DNA of 64,000 bases, taken from Rhodoblastus acidophilus (GTDB lineage: Bacteria; Pseudomonadota; Alphaproteobacteria; Rhizobiales; Beijerinckiaceae). The stretch lies in the NCBI RefSeq assembly GCF_009720655.1, contig NZ_WNKS01000008.1, forward strand, positions 1 through 64,000, given 5' to 3'. Position numbers and translations under genes: made by a program. Positions 58,468 to 64,000 of this stretch are shown here, piece after piece; the stretch's first letter is position 1; each line of letters begins with the position of its first letter. Below the pieces are notes generated by a model that did no database searches, was not told where the DNA came from, and saw only the letters and a list, made by a program, of their open reading frames with translations.

Positions 58468-59019
58468 ATGAGTTTTAGCAAAAAGGTCGAGAAGACGCTC
58501 GAAACGCTGCTGTTTGCCAGCCGCTGGCTGCTGGCGCCCTTCTTCCTGGCGCTGATTCTCTGCCTTGTGGCTTTGCTGGTCCAGGCCGAAATGCATGTCT
58601 ACCATGTGATCTCGACGGTGTTCCGCGCCTCCGAAACCTCGGTGGTGCTCGATTCGCTCAGCCTGATCGACCTGACCTTTACCGGCGCCCTGGTGGTGCT
58701 GGTGATCTTCGCCGGCTACGAGAATTTCGTGTCCCGCATCGACCACCTCGACGAGCCCGACGGCGGCGCCGAAGCGACTAAGACCCAGGCCTCCTGGCCG
58801 ACATGGATGCGCACCATCGATTTCAACGGGCTGAAGCTGAAGCTGATGTCGTCGATCGTGGCCATTTCGGCGATCCAGACCCTGCGCGTGCTGCTCGACA
58901 TGAACAACCGCACCAACCAGGAACTGGCCTGGACTGTGGGCATCCACATGACCTTCGTGCTCTCCGCCGTGCTGCTGGCCTGGATGGACCGGATTTCCAG
59001 CCACGGCGAGGGGCATTGA
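58468..59019 (+). CDS. YqhA/UPF0114 family membrane protein
   Basis: A 183-residue membrane protein with four helices (SRWLLAPFFLALILCLVALL; LTFTGALVVLVIFAGYENFV; LMSSIVAISAIQTLRVLLDM; HMTFVLSAVLLAWMD). UPF0114 function is unknown. ATG 58468 is preferred because GGAAAGG lies 7 bp before it; a TTG two codons earlier is also in frame. Confidence 0.9.
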   Translation: MSFSKKVEKTLETLLFASRWLLAPFFLALILCLVALLVQAEMHVYHVISTVFRASETSVVLDSLSLIDLTFTGALVVLVIFAGYENFVSRIDHLDEPDGGAEATKTQASWPTWMRTIDFNGLKLKLMSSIVAISAIQTLRVLLDMNNRTNQELAWTVGIHMTFVLSAVLLAWMDRISSHGEGH

Positions 59020-59073
59020 CGTTGACGCGCGCCTTGGTCTATCGCCGACGCAGTTAGACCGAGGAGAGTTCCC

Positions 59074-59424
59074 ATGAGCCTGAAAAGACTTCACCCTGGC
59101 AAGCGCATGAGCCAGGGGGTTGCGCGCAGCGACATCGTTTACCTCGCGGGACAGGTGGCGGAAACCAAGGCGGGGTCTTCGGTGGCGGAGCAGACCAAGG
59201 AAATTTTGGGCCAGATCGACAAGCTGCTGGCCGAGGCCGGCACCGACAAGACCAAGATCATGATGGCGACCATCTATCTCGCCGACATCAAGACGTTCGC
59301 GGACATGAATCTGGCCTGGGACGCCTGGGTGGCCGAGGGCGCCACGCCGGCCCGCGCGACGGTCGAGGCCAAGCTGGTCGCCCCGGAATACAAGGTCGAG
59401 ATCGCGGTGGTCGCGTCGATTTGA
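59074..59424 (+). CDS. RidA family enamine/imine deaminase
   Basis: A 116-residue YjgF/RidA protein (SDIVYLAGQVAETKAGSSVA; IMMATIYLADIKTFADMNLA; PARATVEAKLVAPEYKVEIA). The conserved Arg in PARATVE is present. RidA clears reactive enamines made by PLP enzymes. Confidence 0.93.
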   Translation: MSLKRLHPGKRMSQGVARSDIVYLAGQVAETKAGSSVAEQTKEILGQIDKLLAEAGTDKTKIMMATIYLADIKTFADMNLAWDAWVAEGATPARATVEAKLVAPEYKVEIAVVASI

Positions 59425-59425
59425 T

Positions 59426-59461
59426 TTTTCCCTCTCCCCGCTAGCGGGGAGAGTTTTTTCC
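59426..59461. terminator. Bidirectional terminator between ridA-like and moeB genes
   Basis: A perfect 22-bp palindrome (59432-59453, CTCTCCCCGCTAGCGGGGAG plus AG) with T-runs on both sides, so it can act on both strands. It overlaps the moeB stop codon. Confidence 0.85.
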
Positions 59462-60235
59462 ATTCAGCGGGTTGTCCTCGTCCCAGCCGTAGTTCAGCGT
59501 CTCGAAACGCATGTTGGCGAGGTCGAACAGGGCGAGACGCCCCACCATCGAGCGGCCGAAGCCGACAATCTCCCGGATCACCTCCAGCGCCATCAGCGCC
59601 CCGACCATGCCGGTGAGCGCGCCCAAAACCCCCGCCTCGGCGCAGGTCGGAACCGCGCCCGGCGGCGGCTTTTGCGGGAACAGGCAGCGATAGGTCGGGT
59701 TTGGCTTGCCGTCCGGCGCGGCCTCGAACGGTCGCAGGGTGGTGAGCGAGCCGTCGAACTGGCCGACCGCCGCCGTCACCAGCGGCTTTTTCGCGTAAAA
59801 GCAGGCGTCCGAGACGAAATAACGAGTATCGAAATTGTCGGAGCCGTCGGCGACGAGGTCGCAGTCGTCGATCAGCGCGCGCGCGTTGAGCTCCGTCAGC
59901 CTGACCGCCTCGACCTCGCAGGCGACATTGGGATTGAGCCGCTTCACCGCCTCGGCCGCAAGGACCGCCTTGCCCGCGCCGACATCCTCGTCGGCGAACA
60001 GGATTTGCCTTTGCAGGTTGGACAGCGACACTTTGTCGTCGTCGATGATTTTCAGCCGCCCTATCCCGGCCGCCGCCAGATAGAGCAGCAGCGGCGCGCC
60101 GAGCCCTCCCGCGCCGATCACGGCGACTTTCGCCGCCTTGAGCTTGCGCTGGCCGGGCCCGCCGATGTCGCGCAGCAGGATGTGACGCGCGTAGCGTTCG
60201 ATTTCCTCGGGCGTGAGTTCGGGCAAAGGGGTCAT
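59441..60235 (-). CDS. moeB: MoeB/ThiF/HesA-family adenylyltransferase
   Basis: A 264-residue E1-like enzyme. Nucleotide site VAVIGAGGLGAPLLLYLAAA, DDDKVSLSNLQRQILF and LVADGSDNFDTRYFVSDAC. It adenylates the C-terminal Gly-Gly of MoaD or ThiS. The CxxC zinc pairs of MoeB are not evident: only single cysteines in YRCLF and PTCAE are seen. MoaD or ThiS is not encoded nearby, so the partner is uncertain. Confidence 0.85.
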   Translation of the reverse strand: MTPLPELTPEEIERYARHILLRDIGGPGQRKLKAAKVAVIGAGGLGAPLLLYLAAAGIGRLKIIDDDKVSLSNLQRQILFADEDVGAGKAVLAAEAVKRLNPNVACEVEAVRLTELNARALIDDCDLVADGSDNFDTRYFVSDACFYAKKPLVTAAVGQFDGSLTTLRPFEAAPDGKPNPTYRCLFPQKPPPGAVPTCAEAGVLGALTGMVGALMALEVIREIVGFGRSMVGRLALFDLANMRFETLNYGWDEDNPLNGKNSPR

Positions 60236-60299
60236 GGGCGATCCAAAAAGAGCACGCCAAAGCCAAGCATGAATTCATTGACGAATCCATGCTTGCGCG

Positions 60300-60890
60300 T
60301 CACGCCCGTCCGCTCCACTCAAGCGCTTGTTCGAGCCGGTCGTCGCCCCAAAAAATTTCACCGTCCTGCGTGACGAAACTCGGCGCGCCGAACAGGCCGA
60401 GTTTTCGCGCGGTTTCCGTCTCTTCGCGCAGCAGCGCGCGAATGGGATCGGATCTGGATTGTTCCAGCAAATCCGCGGGAAGATCGAGGTCGGCCAGAAT
60501 GCCGGCGAGCAGGGTTTCGTCGGAAATGACTTTTCCGAACCCGAATTGCGCGGCGAAAACGGCGCGCGAAAAATCGGGGCGGCGCGCGTCGGGCACCGCC
60601 AGCGCCAGACGCGCCGCATGAAGCGAATTCTGCGGAAATCCAGGGGGGTGCGTGAAAGGCTGCCCCCGCGCGGCGCAGGTGCGTTCGAGATCGCGCCACA
60701 TGTAACGGCCCTTGGCGGGATAGATGTTGAAGGGGGAGTTCAGCCAGCCCTGGGCCGAAAAAATCGGCCCAAGCAGAAACGGCCGCCAGCGCAGGGCGAC
60801 GCCAGCCTGTTGCGCCAGCTTTTCAATGCGATGGACCGACAGATAGGAATAGGTGCTGGCAAATTCATACCAGAAATCCAAATGGCGCAA
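60300..60890 (-). CDS. DsbA-family 2-hydroxychromene-2-carboxylate isomerase
   Basis: A 196-residue kappa-GST/HCCA isomerase-like protein (LDFWYEFASTYSYLSVHRIE; WRPFLLGPIFSAQGWLNSPF; LGLFGAPSFVTQDGEIFWGD). The active-site Ser of HCCA isomerases is in the ASTYSY segment. Its physiological substrate is unknown. Confidence 0.88.
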   Translation of the reverse strand: MRHLDFWYEFASTYSYLSVHRIEKLAQQAGVALRWRPFLLGPIFSAQGWLNSPFNIYPAKGRYMWRDLERTCAARGQPFTHPPGFPQNSLHAARLALAVPDARRPDFSRAVFAAQFGFGKVISDETLLAGILADLDLPADLLEQSRSDPIRALLREETETARKLGLFGAPSFVTQDGEIFWGDDRLEQALEWSGRA

Positions 60891-60965
60891 TGTCTCTTCC
60901 TCTCAAAGGGTTGCGAAGATTTGCGCGCCCACGGGTGGAACTGGGCGCAAAACACGGCTAGACGC

Positions 60966-61071
60966 TAAACAGGATTTCCGAAAAGTGGCCACCGGTTTTC
61001 GGATGAAAATCCTGCGAAAACAAAAGAACCTAAGCAAACATTCGTTGGCCGACCAACGACTATTTGCTCAG
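60966..61071. repeat. Structured repeat R2, copy 3
   Basis: Same layout as copies 1 and 2. The second hairpin is imperfect: arms TAAGCAAACATTCGTTGG and CCAACGACTATTTGCTCA with three mismatches in 18. It overlaps the region where a longer PAP2 reading frame could start. Confidence 0.8.
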
Positions 61072-61093
61072 TCGTTCCGGAAAAGGGGAAGAC

Positions 61094-61762
61094 GTGCCGC
61101 CGCCATCGACGAACCGCCTCGTCATCATCATCACGCTGGTTTGCATGGGGCTGTTCGCGCTCGCGCCGGAACTGGACCTGTCGGTCTCGCGGATGCTTTT
61201 TCGCGACGGCGGTTTTGTCGGCGCGTTCACCGCGGCCGGCGACGCGGCGCGACGCGTGTTCTGGGATGCGCCCTACGTCGTTCTCGCCGGTTTCCTCGCC
61301 GCCTACGCCCTGCGGCGCATGGGCCGCATCCGACGAGGCCCGGACGGCCGCGCCGTGATCTTTCTTGTCGCCACACTGGCGCTCGGTCCGGGGCTGCTGC
61401 TCAACGGCGCGCTCAAGGAGCATTCGGGCCGGCCGCGCCCGGTGTTCAGCAAAGAGTTCGGCGGCGACTGGGGGTTCAGGCCCTGGTACGATTTCCGTGG
61501 CGAATGCGACACCAACTGCTCCTTCGCCTCGGGCGAAACCGGCGCGTCCGCCTGGACGCTCGCGCCCGCGCTGCTGGCGCCGCCGCCGGCGCGCGCCTAC
61601 GCGGTGGCCGCCGCGCTCCTGCTCACCGTCGCGACTGGCGCGCTGCGCGTCGCCTATGGCGGCCACTATCTGTCCGATGTCACGCTCGCCGCGTTGTTCA
61701 CCATTCTGATCGTGCTCGCGGGCTATCGCTGGTATTCTCGCGGGTCCAAGAGCTGGATTTGA
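61094..61762 (+). CDS. PAP2-family membrane phosphatase
   Basis: A 222-residue membrane protein with about five helices. PAP2 motif 1 KEHSGRPRPV and motif 3 RVAYGGHYLSDV are intact. Motif 2, usually PSGH, reads FASGETGAS, with Glu in place of the His. GTG 61094 is chosen because AAGGGGAA precedes it and the longer frame begins inside repeat R2. PAP2 enzymes remove phosphate from lipids such as undecaprenyl pyrophosphate or lipid A; the substrate here is unknown. 3 bp ahead of the next gene. Confidence 0.82.
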   Translation: MPPPSTNRLVIIITLVCMGLFALAPELDLSVSRMLFRDGGFVGAFTAAGDAARRVFWDAPYVVLAGFLAAYALRRMGRIRRGPDGRAVIFLVATLALGPGLLLNGALKEHSGRPRPVFSKEFGGDWGFRPWYDFRGECDTNCSFASGETGASAWTLAPALLAPPPARAYAVAAALLLTVATGALRVAYGGHYLSDVTLAALFTILIVLAGYRWYSRGSKSWI

Positions 61763-61765
61763 CGC

Positions 61766-62944
61766 ATGTTTTCCGACCTGCTGCTCGATGACGCCGCCTT
61801 TCTGTTGCGTTGGCTGCATGTGATCGCCGCCATGGTCTGGGTGGGCTCGGCCTTCGCCCTGCTGCGGCTCGATCTGGCGCTGCGCTCGCGTGAGGGCGGC
61901 GGCGCCCTGTTCCTCAACGGCGGCGCCTCGTTCCGTCTTTCGCGCACGACGCAGGCCGATGCGGACGAGCCGGCGCTGACCTTCAAGGTCGAGGCCTATG
62001 CGACCTGGTTCAGCGGTTTCGCCCTGATCTGCATGATTTTTTGCGCGGAGCCGCGGCTCTATCTGATTGACCCCCAGCTTTGGAACGCCGCGCCCTGGGC
62101 GGCGATCACCGTCGCGCTGGCGATGCTGCCGGCGGTGCTGCTCGTCTATGAAATCTTTTTCCGGCTGACGCGGCTCGAGGGCGACGCCGCGCTTTACAGC
62201 CTGTTCGGCTTTTGCGCGGCGCTCTCGGTCCTCATCTGCCTGCTGTTCGCCGGACGCGCCGCCTTTCCGCTGATCGGCGCGAACCTCGCCACTTTGATGG
62301 CCGGCAACATCGCTCACGTGATCGCCCCGGCGCAGCGCCGCAGGCTGAAAGCCCTGCGCGCGGGCGAGGCGCCGGACGAGGCCGACGCCAAAAAGGCGGG
62401 CGCGCGCGCCCTGCACAACCAGTATCTCGCGCTGCCCGTGGTTTTTTTCATGCTCGCGGGCCATGCGCCGCTGCTGTTTTCCGGGCCGCATCGCATCGGC
62501 GTCGCCATACTGGCGATCGGCGCCGGATTCTTGGTCCGCCGTTTTTTTCTGAAGCGCGCGCGGGGCGCCGGCTCCGAATGGGCGCTCGCAGCCGCCGCCG
62601 CCCTGCTGCTGGTGGCGATGTTGGCGCTGGCTTGGCCAAAAGCCCCGGAGGAAAAGGCGGCGCTCTCAGCCGGACAGGCGATTTCGCAACTGGTTCGCCC
62701 CGGCCCAGCGGCGGCGCACAGTCTGATCGAAGAGAAATGCGGCTGGTGCCATGCCGCCGCGCCCGCCTGGCCGGGTTTTTCGCGCCCGCCGGCCGGCCTC
62801 GATTTTTCCGACCGCGCGACGGTCGAAAAAAACGCCGCGGCCATTTTGCGCGCGGCGGTCTTGAGTTCAGCCATGCCGCCGCCTGGCGCCGCCCCGCCGC
62901 TCGACGACGAGGACAAGCTTTTGCTCTGGCGGGCGCTGCGGTGA
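61766..62944 (+). CDS. PuuD-like membrane protein with C-terminal cytochrome c
   Basis: A 392-residue protein. About eight membrane helices in residues 10-290; the start (LLRWLHVIAAMVWVGSAFAL) and FKVEAYATWFSGFALICMIF match the urate oxidase N-terminal (PuuD) family. The C-terminal domain has one haem-binding site, CGWCH at residues about 330-334, and an AMPPPGAAPP segment with a possible Met ligand. PuuD oxidises urate using cytochrome c. No other purine-degradation gene is nearby, so the activity is a family inference. Confidence 0.82.
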   Translation: MFSDLLLDDAAFLLRWLHVIAAMVWVGSAFALLRLDLALRSREGGGALFLNGGASFRLSRTTQADADEPALTFKVEAYATWFSGFALICMIFCAEPRLYLIDPQLWNAAPWAAITVALAMLPAVLLVYEIFFRLTRLEGDAALYSLFGFCAALSVLICLLFAGRAAFPLIGANLATLMAGNIAHVIAPAQRRRLKALRAGEAPDEADAKKAGARALHNQYLALPVVFFMLAGHAPLLFSGPHRIGVAILAIGAGFLVRRFFLKRARGAGSEWALAAAAALLLVAMLALAWPKAPEEKAALSAGQAISQLVRPGPAAAHSLIEEKCGWCHAAAPAWPGFSRPPAGLDFSDRATVEKNAAAILRAAVLSSAMPPPGAAPPLDDEDKLLLWRALR

Positions 62945-62962
62945 GGCGAGTGGAGGCCCTGT

Positions 62963-63011
62963 CCTTCTCCCCTTGCGGGAGAAGGTGGCCCCGAAGGGGC
63001 CGGATGAGGGG
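62963..63011. repeat. Intergenic palindromic repeat
   Basis: Two small hairpins in tandem, CCTTCTCC...GGGAGAAGG and GGCCCCGAAGGGGCC, followed by GGATGAGGGG. This is a common alphaproteobacterial intergenic repeat type. Confidence 0.65.
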
Positions 63012-63032
63012 TTCGTCCTGCTGCGAAGCGCT

Positions 63033-63099
63033 AGAGCGTTTTCGAGCGAAGCGGATGCCGGTTCGTGTGAAGAAAACGCGTCAAAACAAGAATCTAGAG
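63033..63099. repeat. Dispersed palindromic repeat, family R1
   Basis: R1 copy with GATGCCGGTTCGTGTGAAGA core. It is followed by a separate hairpin (GCTTTTTCA...TGAAAAAGC, about 63098-63135) adjoining the GST stop. Confidence 0.8.
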
Positions 63100-63132
63100 C
63101 TTTTTCATGTGTCCATGAAACGTGAAAAAGCG

Positions 63133-63789
63133 CTAGAACTCGACGTCGAGTTCTTCCATCTCCTCCGGCTCGACTTTCGCGCCTTCGGCCCATTCGATCA
63201 TGGGCGCCCAATTCAAGATATGGTCGCGATAGCCCGCCGCATCCGAATCCAGCGCCACGTGATAGGTGGCGAAGCGCGAGCACACCGGCGCGAACATGGC
63301 GTCGGCGACGGTCGGCTTGGCGCCGAACAGGAACGGGCCGCCATAATGGTCGAGGCATTCGCGAAAGATTTGCGTGATGCGCGCGATGTCGGGCTTGGCG
63401 CCCGACCAGATGCGGAAATTGGGGAAATCCCCCTTGATGTTCATCGGCAGGGCCGAGCGCAGATTGGCGAAGCCCGAGTGCATTTCACCCGACACGGCGC
63501 GGTTGTGGCTGCGCGCGGCGCGGTCCGCGGGCAGGAGGCCGGCCTTGGGGCAAATTTCCACGAGATATTCGGCGATGGCCAGCGTGTCCCAGACATGCAC
63601 GCCGTGATGGTCGAGCGCCGGCGTGCGGAACGAGGGCGACAGCAACAGCAGTTCGGCGCGCGCGTCGGCGTCGTCGATCGGCACGCGCCGCTCCTCGAAA
63701 TCGAGCCCGGCTATCTTGCACAGAAGCCATCCGCGCAGGGACCAGGAGGAATAGTTCTTGCTGCTGATGGTCAGGACCGCTTTGGGCAT
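63133..63789 (-). CDS. Glutathione S-transferase family protein
   Basis: A 218-residue GST. N-terminal thioredoxin-like domain with LTISSKNYSSWSLRGWLLCK and the glutathione-contact segment HHGVHVWDTLAIAEYL; C-terminal helical domain (FLFGAKPTVADAMFAPVCSR). The substrate is unknown. ATG 63789 is the first Met. Bases 63790-64000 hold no gene I can support and probably the promoter of a gene beyond the window. Confidence 0.9.
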   Translation of the reverse strand: MPKAVLTISSKNYSSWSLRGWLLCKIAGLDFEERRVPIDDADARAELLLLSPSFRTPALDHHGVHVWDTLAIAEYLVEICPKAGLLPADRAARSHNRAVSGEMHSGFANLRSALPMNIKGDFPNFRIWSGAKPDIARITQIFRECLDHYGGPFLFGAKPTVADAMFAPVCSRFATYHVALDSDAAGYRDHILNWAPMIEWAEGAKVEPEEMEELDVEF

Positions 63790-64000
63790 TGTCTCGCTCC
63801 CTGCCCGGCGAAGTTAAAGCAGGCGTTCCGTGCAAGCAATCCGCAAATTGCGTCCGCCGATGATCCGGGAAGACCGCAAGCGCTTGCGGCTTCGCCATTA
63901 GCCATTGGTATGCGACCATCTGTCAATTGTGACGCTTTTGCCTTGCAACAAAGATGCTAAGCTCCCGGTCCTCGGGTCGCGAGAAGGGAAACGTCCGCAT

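Noticed and set aside
60100-60160. A box-like AGCTTGCGCTGG inside moeB
   Set aside because: The two half-sites are 6 bp apart rather than 11 and the site lies inside a coding region with no flagellar gene downstream.
1-64000. CRISPR arrays, tRNA or rRNA genes, prophage and insertion sequences
   Set aside because: No regularly spaced direct repeats, cloverleaf-like or rRNA sequence, integrase, transposase or phage structural gene was recognised. The repeats seen are short palindromic elements.

Overview
The window is a high-GC chromosomal segment from an alphaproteobacterium of the order Hyphomicrobiales (Rhizobiales). The markers are an FtcR-type flagellar regulator, MotC and MotE, the FlaF/FlbT flagellin regulators, a short FlgD, DUF1217, and no FliD or FliS. 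The type and density of intergenic palindromic repeats suggest a Beijerinckiaceae/Methylocystaceae-like genome, but family placement is only a guess. No rRNA, tRNA, CRISPR array, prophage or insertion sequence was seen.

About 0.3-51 kb is one nearly complete flagellar and chemotaxis island. Left to right it holds a small flagellar unit ending in DUF1217 (0.28-1.8 kb); a PilZ protein and the regulator ftcR (1.9-3.7 kb); a J-domain-like ORF; the fliF-fliH-motB-motC-fliK-transglycosylase operon (4.5-12.1 kb); a glycosylation block beside flagellin (TPR glycosyltransferase, methyltransferase, GT41 O-GlcNAc-transferase-like protein, fliC; 12.2-18.3 kb); motE-flgH-fliL-fliP and flgB-flgC-fliE-flgG-flgA-flgI (18.7-25.2 kb); an ATP-grasp protein; cheA-cheW-cheY-cheR with divergent cheB (26.5-33 kb); flgF-fliI divergent from motA-fliM-fliN-fliG-flhB (33.2-40.7 kb); export and rod genes (flgJ-like, flhA-fliR-fliJ; 40.8-45.5 kb); and flgE-flgK-flgL-flaF-flbT-flgD-fliQ (45.6-50.9 kb). 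A diguanylate cyclase (51.1 kb) closes the island. The rest (52-64 kb) is ordinary metabolism: an acyl-CoA ligase, aroE, rpmJ, Crp/Fnr and LysR regulators, msrA, ridA, moeB, an isomerase, a PAP2 phosphatase, a PuuD-like membrane cytochrome and a GST.

The most interesting observation is regulatory. Thirteen copies of a roughly 20-bp element, read in gene orientation as CCAGCCTCGCGCMAGYTTG, lie 17-58 bp upstream of start codons. They precede essentially every flagellar transcription unit here except flagellin, and they also precede the glycosyltransferases and the ATP-grasp gene. They look like two direct half-sites 11 bp apart, the layout expected of an OmpR/PhoB-type activator. The only such regulator in the window is FtcR, whose own promoter carries a perfect CtrA site (TTAA-N7-TTAA). 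I infer a CtrA -> FtcR -> flagellar regulon cascade. Other oddities are a duplicated fliF 5' end, a mobile palindromic repeat inserted in frame in a J-domain ORF, and a repeat family whose stem-loops stay paired while the sequence changes.
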